From Gliomastix tumulicola (lineage: Eukaryota > Ascomycota > Sordariomycetes > Hypocreales > Bionectriaceae), in assembly GCA_001599755.1 (NCBI GenBank), contig BCHX01000006.1, forward strand, positions 3,335,336 through 3,399,335: 64,000 nt of DNA, given 5' to 3'. The notes beneath the pieces are model-generated. The model was not told the DNA's origin and searched no databases. It saw only the letters and a program-made list of their open reading frames with translations. This document shows positions 32,180 through 43,416 of this stretch, piece by piece. The position numbers and the translations under genes were made by a program. Each line of letters opens with the position of its first letter. Within the stretch, counting starts at the first letter, position 1.

Positions 32180-34057
32180 CTACTGCTCCTCGTGCCCACA
32201 CCTCTCGACCGAGTTCTGGTCACACCACAGCTGCGTGATGGGCGTGCCCCGGATGCCTCGCTTGAGCATGCGCTCCCTCTGCTCCGACAGCCGCGGGCGC
32301 GCGTCGTACTGGCTCCGGTTGCGGCCCTGCGAGTCCAGGACGCCCGACCACCAGACGTGCCCGGCGACGCCCGCACGCGGCCAGATGATGGTGTCGAGCG
32401 ACACGGGGTCGATGGTCTCGGTCCACGACGCGACCTCGCCGCCGAGCACGTTCTCCTTGAACTCGTCGGCGACGCCGTCGCGCGGGTCGTGCGTGTACAT
32501 CAGACGCCAGTTCTTGAGCGGCTGGCACCAGTCGTTGAAGGGGTAGAAGGTGTCGAAGGACGGGCCGCTGGGGAAGTCGAGCCACTGGCCGCGGCCGCAG
32601 TCGAGGTAGTAGAAGTTGTAGTTGGAGTCGATGACCTTGTGGCCCATCTCGGCGACCTCCTTGATGGCGTTGTTGCCCAGCCACGACTGGATCACGACGT
32701 CCTCGCCCAGCGTCGCGTTCCACTCGAGCAGCATCTCCTCCCACACGAAGGGGATCAGCCCGTGGTCGCGCAGCCGCCCGTGCGCGTGGTCGAGGAAGCG
32801 CTGGAGCAGCGGCTGCAGGACGGCGACGTCGTTGGTCTCGAGCGCCGGGTCCAGCAGCGAGTTGTTGGCCTTGTACTCGTCGCCGCCCGTGTGGAAGTAC
32901 GCGCTGTACGGGTTCAGGCGCGGCAGCAGGTCGTCGAACAGCGTGTCGAGGAAGTCCTCGACGTCCGTGCTGTTGAGCTTGAACGAGCCGCAGGGCGGCT
33001 GCGCGCAGTACCACTGGTACGGCTGGACGTCGTACGCGACCGAGATGCCCGGGTACGCCTCCTCGACGCCGATGTGGCCCGGCATGTCGATCTCCATGAT
33101 GACCTGCACGCCGCGGTGCACGCCGTACTCGTACAGCTCCGCGATCTGCTCGGGCGAGTAGGTCAGCCCGGGCGCGTAGCGGCCGACCTGCGCGAGCCGG
33201 GGCAGCGCGGGGATCTCGAGCGGCCACGACTGCGTCTCGGTGATGTGCAGGTGCAGCACGTTCATCTTGCTCATGGCGAGCCCGTCGATGGTGCGCTTGA
33301 TGTCGTCCAGCTCGAACCAGTGGCGGCCGACGTCGAGCAGCAGGCCGCGGTGCGGGTACTCGGGCGCGTCCTCGATCTCGACGGGCGCGTAGGGCGTGTA
33401 CACGTCGCGGCCGTTGGAGTGCTGGAAGAACAGCTGCGTGAAGGTCTCGAGACCCCGCAGGACGCCCGTGCTCGACGCCGCCTCGAGCGCGGCCTCGCCC
33501 TCGAGCGACACGGACAGCGTGTACCCTTCGTCGACGGTGCCCGCCACGGGCTTGAACGTGTTCTCGTCGTCCTCCTCGGTCTGCGTGATGACGAGGCTCG
33601 CGATGCGGTCGTGCGTCGCGTTGGACGGCGGGTCGATGTTGGCGTTGCGGTCGCGCAGCATCCACGGCACGAGCCCGTGCTCGAAGATGGCCGTGAAGGT
33701 GCGCTCGAGGCCGCCCTGCACGATGTCCTTGGAGTTGAACTTGCTGCCCGAGGGCGGGGAGTAGCCGACGGCGTAGGAGAGCTGTTGTTGTTGTTGATCG
33801 AAGTCAAGCCTAGTCTCAGCCAATTGCTCTCTGTGATGTCCTGACGGTGGCGCTGCTGCGGCACTCGCCGCGTGTGACTTGGGATTGGGGGAGGAAAGTG
33901 AGTGCAAGCGTACAGGTTCTCCGTTGTAGGTCACCTCGACCGTCTGGTCGAGATACAGGTATGTGCTACCGAGGGACGACTCCCGCGGATCGGGCCAGAT
34001 GGCCTGCGCGGGGCCGACGGCCAGAGCCGCGACGGCGAGGAGGGTCTTGGAGAGCAT
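32180..34057 (-). CDS. nagA: GH20 beta-N-acetylhexosaminidase, secreted
   Basis: Most likely exons 34057-33914 and 33781-32180, giving 581 aa with a signal peptide (MLSKTLLAVAALAVGPAQA). The 132-bp intron (GTACGC...CAG, between codons) is a multiple of three and free of stops, so unspliced translation would give 625 aa with an Ala/Ser- and Gln-rich insert in the N-terminal domain. The GH20 barrel contains HRGLLLDVGRHWFELDDIKR, MNVLHLHITETQSWPLEIP, IMEIDMPGHIG and HTGGDEYKANN with the catalytic Asp349-Glu350 pair (spliced numbering), then VWEEML and HVWWSG. The enzyme removes terminal GlcNAc/GalNAc from chitin oligomers and glycoproteins outside the cell or in the wall. The TCTCTC-rich leader just upstream suits a strongly expressed fungal gene. 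Confidence 0.93.
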   Translation of the reverse strand: MLSKTLLAVAALAVGPAQAIWPDPRESSLGSTYLYLDQTVEVTYNGEPVRLHSLSSPNPKSHAASAAAAPPSGHHREQLAETRLDFDQQQQQLSYAVGYSPPSGSKFNSKDIVQGGLERTFTAIFEHGLVPWMLRDRNANIDPPSNATHDRIASLVITQTEEDDENTFKPVAGTVDEGYTLSVSLEGEAALEAASSTGVLRGLETFTQLFFQHSNGRDVYTPYAPVEIEDAPEYPHRGLLLDVGRHWFELDDIKRTIDGLAMSKMNVLHLHITETQSWPLEIPALPRLAQVGRYAPGLTYSPEQIAELYEYGVHRGVQVIMEIDMPGHIGVEEAYPGISVAYDVQPYQWYCAQPPCGSFKLNSTDVEDFLDTLFDDLLPRLNPYSAYFHTGGDEYKANNSLLDPALETNDVAVLQPLLQRFLDHAHGRLRDHGLIPFVWEEMLLEWNATLGEDVVIQSWLGNNAIKEVAEMGHKVIDSNYNFYYLDCGRGQWLDFPSGPSFDTFYPFNDWCQPLKNWRLMYTHDPRDGVADEFKENVLGGEVASWTETIDPVSLDTIIWPRAGVAGHVWWSGVLDSQGRNRSQYDARPRLSEQRERMLKRGIRGTPITQLWCDQNSVERCGHEEQ

Positions 34058-35621
34058 GTCTGTCTCTCTCTCTCTCAAGTTGTTGTTTGCAGCGTAGTGA
34101 AAGGAGCGAATCGACCAGCCACCAGCGAAGCGAATCGGGTGGGAGTAGTAGGAATGGTACAGCAAACAATACACAGGGAGGAAGAAGAACGAAAGAAACA
34201 GGGAGGGAAGCTCAAGGGGCCAGAGGGCACGGGGTAGTATTTATGAACAGAGAGATCCCGAAGAAAGGAGAAGGTGAACCGCTGATCTCCCGCCCACTTC
34301 ACAATGCAATACAAGTGACCGTCAGGACCAGGACGCGCACGACAAGCTTCACCTCCTCCTCAGCAGAGCGAGCTTCCGAATGGACGACTAGCGCAGACAG
34401 CTCCTCTTGTCAGGTTACCATCAGCAAGGGCATGGCCTATCGTGTAACCCAACGGATGGAGACCGATTACTCCATAGAAAGAAACAGCAGGACGGAGGAC
34501 AGGTCGAAACGAAACGAAAGGCGGGCGACGGCGCGTGCACGGGCTCGATTCTCGGGGAGCGAGCTTTCGCGGTTGGAACTGGTGGTAGTTGATGGATGAC
34601 GGATGGCATCCATCCCTGCCAGATTTCTCGGTCGGCACTCAAAGGGCGGGGACTGGCAGACAAGCAGCACCGAGAGCGAAGCTAGGCAAGCCACTAGAAG
34701 CGCCCGCGAGCCAGTAGAATGCCGGACGCTGCGTCTGTTGGAGACCCTGTCTTGGCCCCAACGTTACGTTACGGCTGTCCATCCTCCAGTGCCGTTGCCC
34801 GCTAGTTAGCTCCAGGAGCTGAGAGGGGAGCTAGCTACTTAGCTATCAGAAGAGCTGGGCGGCACCGGTTCCCCCCTGATCGGAGTGTCGCCCCAGAGCA
34901 AGCTTTCGGGCTTTGGGGACTAGGACCAGGGGGAGACACAGGGAGGGACTTGGGGGGGAGAGCCGAGATTACAGGGCGCTGGCGATCTGCAGTGTCCCGA
35001 ACCAGGCAGGTAAAGTTGACGATGCATGAATGGATGGTTTAAGCTTACTCGGCATCCATGTGCTGAGCATGCGTGTGAGTGAGTAAAGGTTCAGCCATGA
35101 AATAGGGGAGCTGGAAGGGGGAAGAGGCTTGAAGCGAGTTGAATTGGGTTTTCGACAGAGAGCTTCCGGAACTGAAGGGCCGCTGTTGATAGCGATAACT
35201 GACAATTAGCTGATACCCCGCCTGAAATGCAGGAGGGCCCTGTTATCGCCCTTATCGAGGCGCTGAAAGTGACAGAAGTTCCTCCAGCCCATCCGCAGTG
35301 GCAGGTTGGAGATTGTGGGTTGGCAGCACTTGGGTTGCATCCAGCATTTCAGGGTCCATTCTTCTGTTTCTTGCTGAATGATGGATGGACTGGTTCATTG
35401 GCCGTGTCTCCTCGCGTCCTGAGGCACGAGGCGTCAGCCACGAGACCTGCATCTGCAGAGCGTATATTAAACCACCTCGACTGGTCACTTACGTATCTCG
35501 TATCTCTCTCCTGAGGCCATCCAATGCTACCAACGGCAAGCCACCGCGCACCCTTGTCGACGCCACTGGTCACATCGCGCACCCGATGGTAGCATCACGA
35601 CAATGGGGGAGCGTCCTCTCG

Positions 35622-35640
35622 GTGTGTGTGTGTGTGTGTG
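35622..35640. repeat. (GT)n microsatellite
   Basis: Nine to ten uninterrupted GT units in the intergenic region. Confidence 0.9.
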
Positions 35641-36642
35641 CATGTTTGAGGAGCCATTTGGGGCTTAGGTCACGCGTGCGTTTCTCGGCAGGAAGCGTAG
35701 CGTATCGTAGGGTAGCATTGCATGCATTGCATTTGCTTCTCTGCAGCTGCTTTAATGAGGGATCAATGCTACCAATCCAATTGACCATGAAATCAAGGAA
35801 GTGCCCAGATATTTGGTAATGAATCCCACCCACCACCAACCAGCATGTGATCCTTGGCCCCCTACCCTACAGCACGAACATTTCGTCACCAACGTTGTCG
35901 AGCCCAACAAGTTTGTGCTTTACTGGATGTGTATTCCGAGGCTTTGTAGGAGGGGATTTTGAAGATATTGGTGGTCTTCGAAAAGACTGATTGGAACGAC
36001 TGTCATATCTTTGTACTCACTGTGTCGACTACGGGCTTGGAACTGTTCAGTACCAGTATGCTGCCACTGGATATAGAGCACATAATGTGAAGATGAAACA
36101 GATGCGTTATCCAGGCTCGTGATCCCGTCAGGATAGACTGATAAGAATACCATGAATTTGGCGTTACATGCTTCTTTCGTCATATCGTAACATCGTCTGG
36201 AAGTACCAAGGTAGATAAGCTGGCACCAACCTCAAGCACTAGACTGATGTGCGCCAGCTGTCCGCCTATCTGGGAGTGTTTAGTCCGTGATCAGGTGTCC
36301 CTAGCCTCCTAGGAAACCTGGAAGAGACACATGGACGTCACTTCAGCCCCAGACACACTTGACATTCCAATCCATGCCTTTCTGGTGCAAGGACGCGACC
36401 TCCTCATGGCGGTAGCAGTAGGACCCCATAAAAGGATATCACCGATAAGTGGATAATATCCCTATAAGCACTATAATGCACCAACAGAGTCATTACACGC
36501 GCAGCTCTCCGTGGTGACGAAATCCTAATCACAGCTCACCAACCACCAAGCTCCCAACGCCCCAATGGCACCATCTCCCCCGGCGGCCTGAAGCATCCAC
36601 GCCCAATGCACTGCTGCACAGGGCCCTTACTCCAGACGGCGC

Positions 36643-36673
36643 CTCCTCCTCCTCCTCCTCCTCCTCCTCCTCC
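36643..36673. repeat. (CTC)n repeat in the 5' leader of the Vps38-like gene
   Basis: About ten CTC units ending 22 bases before the ATG at 36695, so probably in the mRNA leader. Overlapping ATG codons at 36675 and 36678 lie out of frame with the main start. Confidence 0.8.
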
Positions 36674-36694
36674 CATGATGGTAGCAGAAGAAGC

Positions 36695-38759
36695 ATGTCG
36701 TCCCTCTTCCCCGAGCCCCCGCGCCGCCCGCGTCTCCTCCCGCAGAACCGGAAGCTCCGACACCTGAGGGGCCTCTCGCTGCGCAACCTCACCTTCGCGC
36801 CCGCGCACCTCCGCAGCGCCGACGATGCGGCTGTCGGCGCGCGGGTCGGGAGCCCCCAGCATCAGAGGGCGAAGCTCGAGACGCTGCGCGAGTCCGGGCA
36901 GCTGCAGCATTCAAGGTCGAGCGGCAGTCTGCGCGGCGACAGCTTGCGGCAGTCGGTGAGCGATGGGTTGGCGTCTACACAGGCGCAGGCTTCGTCATTA
37001 GCATCAGCAGCAGCAGCAGCAACAGCAGCGGCAGCAGCAGCATCTTCAGAGACGAGGCCGTCGTTGCAGCGTGGACGGCGGACGAGTCTCAGCCTCTCGG
37101 CGCACTTTGCGAGTCCCGGCGCGAGGCAGAAGCGCCTGGAGGAGCAGGTCGACGCTGCGGTAGCTGACGTCTTCTTCAGTCTGCACGTCAACGGAGAGAC
37201 GGAACCCATCTACATCAGCGAAGTCGGCGAGAGATCGGCGGTATGACCACACCACCACCCAGAATGTGTGCTGCATCAAGACCAAGCTGACCAGTCTCTA
37301 GAACTTCAACTTCCAATTCTGCGACCTGCGCTCCCTCGACGCGTCCGTAACGAGAGCCTGCCGCGTCACCATCCGAATCTGGGCCCGCCGCCCGAAACAA
37401 GCAAATTGGATCTTCCTCCTCGAGGAGCTCATCGACCTCCGCAAGCTCAAGTTCATCTCTACCCTCCGCGACCGCCGCTTCCCGCCCAACGCGCTCATCT
37501 TCCACCTCGAAGACGGCGTCTACTCGCTCGACTTCCCGAATCGCATCGCCGACCCGAAAGAGGCTCCCCCGGAGCTCTCCTCATCCTATAATGCGCTTAT
37601 GAAGCTCGCCAACCTCGAGACGTCCATCGAGGACGCCATCGAGACGCGCAACCGCATCATGCAGCAGATCAACGACATCCTCGACGAAGACCCGCCCGAC
37701 GAATCGCAGGCCATGGCCCTCGGGGCCCTGCGCACGGAGAAGTACGTCGCCGCGCAGCAGAAGACGAACCGCCAAGCCGAGAAGAAGCGCGACGAGCTGA
37801 GAGAGTCGCTGCGCAGTCGCAGAGAGGCCATCGCGAGGGGGAGAGAGGAGCAGGCAAAAGCTGCCGAGGACGTGGCGAATAATAAGAAGACACTCGAGGC
37901 GTCGACGAAGCTGGCGCAGGAGACGGAGCAGCTGATACACGGGCAGAGACGGCGGATATGCTCCGAGCTCGCCGACATCTTCCCCATCACGCCGATCCCG
38001 AATGCGCCGCCGCTGTCGTTCCAGATCTGCGGCATCTCGCTCCCGAACTCCGCATACGACGCCGCGACGGCCCGCACCATCAACGAAGACGTGCTCTCCG
38101 CTGGCCTGGGTCTCGTCGCCCTGCTCACACGCCACTTACAACTCTACCTCTCCCACCCTCTACCGTACCCTCTCTATCCACACGGCTCCCGCTCGCATAC
38201 CCGAGACGACATCTCCCGCTTCTCCGACGCCAAATCCACCGGCCGCGACTTCCCCCTCTACCTGCCCCGCGGCGGCTCGACATCCGCCCAGTGGCGCTTC
38301 GAGTACGCCTGGTTCCTCCTCAACAAGGACATCGAAGCTCTGTGCGCGTCCCAGGGCCTGCGCGTCGTCGACATCCGACATACACTGCCGAATCTGAAAT
38401 ATCTCCTCTACGTCTGCAGCGCGGGATCAGACGAGGTGCCCGATCGCGTGAAAGGCGGCGTCAGAGGCCTATGGCACGGCAGACTGCAGTCCCGCGGTAC
38501 GGCCTCACCCCTTGGTCCATCACCGCTTGCGTCTCCGACCAGCGATGGGAGTATACTTGGCGGGAGTAGGAGACCCAGCGCCGATAGCCAGATGGGCAAC
38601 CAACATGAAGACGCGCTGCGCGAAGCAGTGCTCAAGAAAGCGGGCGAGGGCGTCGCCAAGGGCAACTTTGGCTTCGGTATCGGTCTGCCGTTCGGCGACG
38701 ACGAGACAAAGTTCACATTACGAACGAAAGGCCTGCGAGAGAACGTCTCGCGGTACTGA
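36695..38759 (+). CDS. vps38: Vps38/UVRAG-like subunit of the Vps34 PI3-kinase complex
   Basis: Exons 36695-37240 and 37302-38759 (61-bp intron), giving 667 aa. The first 180 residues are Arg/Ser-rich and include a poly-Ala tract from a GCA repeat. A C2-like strand region follows (VFFSLHVNGETEPIYISEVG, spliced to NFNFQFCDLRSLDASV). The signature WIFLLEELIDLRKLKFI and NALIFHLEDGVYSLDFP is characteristic of fungal UVRAG/Atg14-domain proteins. Then comes a long coiled coil (about 290-420: EKKRDELRESLRSRREAIA) and a BARA-like C-terminal domain with FEYAWFLLNKDIEALCASQG. Such proteins join Vps34, Vps15 and Vps30 in endosomal PI3P synthesis. Atg14 itself is a less likely identity, since its N-terminal Cys repeats are absent. 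Confidence 0.85.
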
Positions 38760-39055
38760 ATAACAAATTACTACTATATACGAAATTTCTTGAAGGGGAA
38801 ACGATATCCTTTGGTCGCGTTGGGAAACAAAAAAAAAAGCGAGACTGTATACTTAGACGCTTGCTGGCGTTGGTTCACTACTACTAGTATTGTATTCACG
38901 AAGCATTGTGTGTCCGGATTAACAATATGATAACATTAATACATGTACATAATCCTGCTACTCATCTCATCCCATCATACGCCTACGTACTGTACATAGC
39001 AAATAATAAATAATGATGACATTTTGGGACAGATGGGACAGGACTGCCTGTCAGT
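38760..39055. other. intergenic region between convergent genes
   Basis: AT-rich shared 3' region of the Vps38-like and Rtc1 genes. No gene. Confidence 0.5.
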
Positions 39056-42000
39056 TTAGTGAGACGTCCCTGCAAACTTGACGCTCTTCCTCCTCTCCCT
39101 CTCGCCGGTGTTCCTGCCGGGACTGCTGCTAAGAATCCCGCCGGACTTGTTCAGCGCTTCTCGAGCTACGCCGACGGCCCTGCTCTGCGGGATGTCGTTG
39201 CCGTCGCTCTTGATGTTCATTGGCGTTCCGCGCGTGGGGCTGGCTCTGCGGCTGCTGGAGCGGGAATGCTCCAGTGCGGCACGGCCTGTCTCTTCGGCGC
39301 GGGAGGTGGTCAGTTCGCCTCGGTAGCGGCCGGGGATGCATGCGTGGCCGCAGCCATCCAGTGGGCACGCGCCGCCAGAATATTTGGAAGAGTCGGCGGA
39401 GCGGTGAGACGACGTCGAGGAAGACTGGTGCCACATGGAGAGACACGATGCGTGTCCGCCGTGGGCGCAGCCGGGGCAGTACCACCAGCCAGAGAGCGAA
39501 GATACATCAGAATCATCCGCGTCGGGAGAATCAAATGAGATCTGCGGCTCCCGATGACCGCAGACGGCACAAGGCGCCATGACGTGTCGACAGCGCTCGC
39601 AGGTCCATATAGTGACGTCTCTGTTCCCCCTAGGATCAATCTCCCTTGCCTTCTTGCAGTTCGCACACGACAGCCCAACCTTAACGTTCTGCTGCGCCTG
39701 ACCGAAGATGGCCGTATAGTGATCACCCCAATAATCTGCGAGCGCGCCGCCGGGCCACCCCTTGACGCACAGGTTGCGCAGCAGCGCGGCCTCGATGAAG
39801 AGCGTCATGCGCTGGAGGCGGTGGTGGTGCTGGCGGAGGACGGCGCTGGCGCGGTGGAAGTCGATGACGGAGTCGGGGACGAGCGGGCGGAGGAGGAGGA
39901 TGATGGCCGAGGCGTTGAGGGCCGAGGTGCGGGATTCGAATTCGAGGGCGCTGGTGATGAGTTTATAGGGGTCTAACGAGGGACCGGCCGTGGCGTTGGG
40001 GATGGTTGCTGGCGCGGTCGTATTGTTGGTGGAGGGCTTCGAGAGGTCGAAGGGATTGGTGAAGGTTGTGGTCGTAGTCGTTCCGGTGAATGGATAGGGG
40101 GGGTCGTCATGCCAGGGGAGGTAGTCGATCTCGGTGATGTCGGGACTGGGGTCGTAGTATGAGGTCTGTTGTGATTGTGGCTCAGACGGCTTGCTGTCGA
40201 AAGTCGAGCTGCGTTCTGGCTTGTCCAGATCAACGACAGAGTCGTTGTGCCTCTGGCTGTCTGAGTCTGCCGACGGAAAAGACGACTGCGAAGGGTAGGG
40301 ATACGAGTCATCTGTGTTCATGGTCGTCTGTGAGACTAGGAAAATGTTTTCGGGGGAGTCGGTCATCGCTCGGCGTCGTCGAACCGGGGGCTTGTCTGGA
40401 GAGGGATTTCTAAGCAGCTCGCCGCGAATCCTGCTGCCATATTCGCCGTTGCTCTCGGTACTCATCATGGACGTCTGGCTTACGAGTGGCGGTCGGCTAG
40501 GGCCAGGCGACCCGGAGCTGTTCGTGGAAGCCTGCTTGGTGACATCCGACGTCGAGAACATCTGGCCGAAGCTGTCGCCTGAGCCGTGTCTCGAGATCCT
40601 CCGCTGGCGGATGTCGGAGTCGTCGACACTTCCTTCGCGCAGCCTGGTGCTGCTTCTGTTACGTGAAAACGGAACGTTGATGGCCATTGCTAAAGTCTCC
40701 ATGTCGTAGAAGTCGTAGCCTTCCGTGTGTGAGGCATGCGTGGCCCCGCTCTCTTCGCTTGTAAACGATAGAGGCGCCGAGTCGAGCCTCCTTCGAGGGC
40801 TACCAGGCTGAAAGGGTCCATGGTTCGCAGGGCCGAGGCTGAACGAGTCTGGCTCGGCCACAGGAGTCAGCTTCTTGCCGTACTGATAACCGTTGGTTTC
40901 CTGACGGCCTGCACGATCCGCTGGTCGCACCCTCGGCGTGGGGACGTTGGAGGTGCTGTGGATATCTTCTGAGCTACGGACTGGGCCTGTAAGTCTGCCA
41001 CCAGTCCCTAGAGAGTGGCCTGGTGATTCTCCAGGTGCTTCCTTTCTCTGCACGTCTCTCGCCGCGGCCTGCTTCTGGGCTTCGTGCCAGTCGATGCGAA
41101 TCTTTTGATGGTATTCCGCCCGGCGCGTGAGCAGGAGACCGACTGCAAATGCCAATATTCGCCATGTCTGAGATAGTCGAAAAAGCCTCGTCTTCTCGGC
41201 GGCCGCTGCGTACTCCTCCATGATATGCGTCACTCGCTCGACCAGCGATTTGCTGCCATCTGTCGCCGGAAGCTCCTTTTCCAGCGTCTCGAGATATACG
41301 GTCGTAAGGTACTGGTAAAGTTGCACGGACTGGGCGGCGGGCACGTGCCCTGTGGCCATGGCTTGTTGCGATTTGAACTGCCCCGTCACCTTGATCGCCT
41401 TCTCCAGCCCTAGCAATCCGGAGGAGTCCGAGCTGGGTCCTCCAGGGGGAGTCGTGCTCATGGAATGTGCCGTCCTCGAGTTGCTCAAGGCGCGCCTGTG
41501 CATCCTTCGCCGCGGACTGAGGAAGCTGCCCAGCACATCCTCCTCCGAATCGCTGCGGCTGACGCTGAGCACCTGCCCCCGTGGGGTTGTTTCGATCGAA
41601 GTACGCGGAATCGCATCGGATTGGTTGAGGCCGGTCGGACGTGGTCGAGGCTGCTGGGGTCGCTCGTCGAGAAACATGAGGACATCGCCTTTGGACGAGA
41701 AAGCTATAGCCGATGTTGACATGCGATCAACTAGCCGCGGAGAGTGCGCCACATCGCTCTGGCAGAAGCGACCGTCTGCCCCTACTGTCCATAGCATGTC
41801 CTGGTCCTGCCAGGACAGCGCGTCGGGCGAGTAGTCGAACCTCTCAATCTCCTTGTACGGCATCATCGGTCGTGCCAGATCCCATATATGAACGACAGAC
41901 GTGCCGAATCTCTTCTTGGTTTGCTCCTCGTATGTGACGGCAACCTGGGCGACCCGTCGGCTCTGCGCCGTGGCAGACCACAGCCCCGGTCGCCAGGCAA

Positions 42001-42937
42001 GTGTTTTGACGGGCGCGGGCGTCGTTATCGTCCATTTCGGTTTCTGTCTGCGGTCGGCCGAGTCCCCCATATCCCACACGTGTAGCTTGCAGTCGGACCC
42101 TGCCGTCATCAGGTGTATGCCGTCCGGGTGCCAGGCGATCCCCGTGCAGGCCTTCTCGTGCGCCGGTATCCTCAGCAACGGCCGCGAGGGCTGTCTCACA
42201 TCCCACTTGTACACGATGCCGCCCTCTGTGCAGCATGCCAGCTCCTGGCCGCGCCTGGGCGACCACTTGACCTGTCGTATGGGCTCGTTGCAGCGCAGGG
42301 CGGCGAAGCGTTGGCGGAACGTGAGGTAGCCGGATCGCGTGTGTACGGCGTTGGCCGTGTCGAAGATTCGGGCGAGGCCGTCCTGGCTCCCGGATACGAG
42401 CCAGCTCTTGAGGTGGGGGTTGACGTCGAGCGTGTTGACCTGTCGCGTATCCTCCTGGATGTGTAGATACTCGAGGGGCTCGGCGGCGGTGCCCTCGCCC
42501 ATGCGCGCCACGTCGTAGGCGAAGATGCGACCGTTGGCGCACGCCGTGGCGATGGTCGTGTTGCTGAGCCACTTGACGTCGCGGACGTTGAGCTGGTCGG
42601 GCGCGGCGACGGTCTTCACGGTGGAGGGCTGGGCGGTGATCGCGGCGCGCACGTCGACGCCCTCGCTGAAGTTGAAGTCGAAGCTGGTCGGGTCATCGAG
42701 CACGACTGTCTTGAGGATCTGCAGGCCGCCGAGCGCGACGCTGCGGCGGTCGGGCGAGACATCGAAGCAGGAGATGGGCACGTTCGCCTTGTAGACGGCG
42801 TTTTGCGAGTTGGAGGGGCGGTAGGTCGCGGGCGTCGAGGTCGGCGCGTTGAGGGAGGTCGAGGAGGCGTCGTTTGTGTCGGGCGCTGGCTTGCCGCCGA
42901 GGAGCTTGCGCATGATCTTGGATTCGCGCCTGTACAT
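39056..42937 (-). CDS. rtc1: Rtc1/Sea2 (WDR24), subunit of the SEA (GATOR2) complex
   Basis: Intronless, 1293 aa. An N-terminal WD40 propeller spans about residues 50-430: SCFDVSPDRRSVALGGLQIL, HLKSWLVSGSQDGLARIFD, CTGIAWHPDGIHLMTAGSDC, KLHVWD and FGTSVVHIWDLARP. A long Ser/Pro-rich disordered middle follows, about 430-990. The C-terminus is a RING-like zinc module with CANCKKAREIDPRGNRD, CERCRHVMAPCAVCGH, WWYCPGCAHGGHASCLSMWH and a final CPLDGCGHACIPGRY. This architecture and order are specific to Rtc1/WDR24, which acts at the vacuole in amino-acid signalling to TORC1. The first Met is used; Met9 (MRKLLGGK) is an alternative. Confidence 0.92.
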   Translation of the reverse strand: MYRRESKIMRKLLGGKPAPDTNDASSTSLNAPTSTPATYRPSNSQNAVYKANVPISCFDVSPDRRSVALGGLQILKTVVLDDPTSFDFNFSEGVDVRAAITAQPSTVKTVAAPDQLNVRDVKWLSNTTIATACANGRIFAYDVARMGEGTAAEPLEYLHIQEDTRQVNTLDVNPHLKSWLVSGSQDGLARIFDTANAVHTRSGYLTFRQRFAALRCNEPIRQVKWSPRRGQELACCTEGGIVYKWDVRQPSRPLLRIPAHEKACTGIAWHPDGIHLMTAGSDCKLHVWDMGDSADRRQKPKWTITTPAPVKTLAWRPGLWSATAQSRRVAQVAVTYEEQTKKRFGTSVVHIWDLARPMMPYKEIERFDYSPDALSWQDQDMLWTVGADGRFCQSDVAHSPRLVDRMSTSAIAFSSKGDVLMFLDERPQQPRPRPTGLNQSDAIPRTSIETTPRGQVLSVSRSDSEEDVLGSFLSPRRRMHRRALSNSRTAHSMSTTPPGGPSSDSSGLLGLEKAIKVTGQFKSQQAMATGHVPAAQSVQLYQYLTTVYLETLEKELPATDGSKSLVERVTHIMEEYAAAAEKTRLFRLSQTWRILAFAVGLLLTRRAEYHQKIRIDWHEAQKQAAARDVQRKEAPGESPGHSLGTGGRLTGPVRSSEDIHSTSNVPTPRVRPADRAGRQETNGYQYGKKLTPVAEPDSFSLGPANHGPFQPGSPRRRLDSAPLSFTSEESGATHASHTEGYDFYDMETLAMAINVPFSRNRSSTRLREGSVDDSDIRQRRISRHGSGDSFGQMFSTSDVTKQASTNSSGSPGPSRPPLVSQTSMMSTESNGEYGSRIRGELLRNPSPDKPPVRRRRAMTDSPENIFLVSQTTMNTDDSYPYPSQSSFPSADSDSQRHNDSVVDLDKPERSSTFDSKPSEPQSQQTSYYDPSPDITEIDYLPWHDDPPYPFTGTTTTTTFTNPFDLSKPSTNNTTAPATIPNATAGPSLDPYKLITSALEFESRTSALNASAIILLLRPLVPDSVIDFHRASAVLRQHHHRLQRMTLFIEAALLRNLCVKGWPGGALADYWGDHYTAIFGQAQQNVKVGLSCANCKKAREIDPRGNRDVTIWTCERCRHVMAPCAVCGHREPQISFDSPDADDSDVSSLSGWWYCPGCAHGGHASCLSMWHQSSSTSSHRSADSSKYSGGACPLDGCGHACIPGRYRGELTTSRAEETGRAALEHSRSSSRRASPTRGTPMNIKSDGNDIPQSRAVGVAREALNKSGGILSSSPGRNTGERERRKSVKFAGTSH

Positions 42938-43416
42938 TGCGGTATTATCGCTGAGGAGGCTGCGACGCCATTAGAGGCGGATCTCAGGGTAGAATTGGCA
43001 TATCAGGGGAGGGGGAGGAGGTGCGATACTGGCTGAGAGTCGCTCATCCAGTTGCTGGAGGGTTGGATTGCATCTCAACAGCTCGTCGCCTAGAGCTGAC
43101 GCTTAAGGCAGTGGATGTGGGGCTGTTCAAGGTGGGGTGGCCTTTTTGGTGTGGCTGGAGAAGGTCTGTATTTGTGGCGCAAGTACGTCGCATAGAGCGA
43201 ACGGCATACGGAGATGGAGATTCTGTTGGCATACTTCATTACCACTATATAGAGTCCTGGCGTACGAAATGTGCGACACCGCGTAAAAGTCAACTAAGGA
43301 GATACGGAGAGGAAGAACCTCGAGCATAACGACGAAAGTCGGGACATCTCTGCCACCCGACCAAAGAAACGGCACAAAACATGGGAGGGTATGATATCTG
43401 AGGACCCAACCCCCGC
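42938..43416. other. intergenic region
   Basis: Rtc1 promoter and 3' flank of the DUF4419 gene. Short frames only. Confidence 0.5.

Larger units (their letters stand above)
34058..36694. other. 2.6-kb intergenic region
   Basis: Promoters of the divergent GH20 and Vps38 genes. Contains a GT microsatellite (35622-35640) and a CTC repeat (36643-36673). Several 60-110-codon frames occur, none with domain features. Confidence 0.5.

Noticed and set aside
32165..33844. 559-codon + strand frame and a 481-codon minus frame over the GH20 gene
   Set aside because: Shadow frames of a GC-rich gene: Arg/Val/Ala-rich without domains, while the true frame carries all GH20 motifs.
35920..36183. 87-codon minus frame in the GH20-Vps38 spacer
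   Set aside because: No recognisable features, and random frames of this size are common here.
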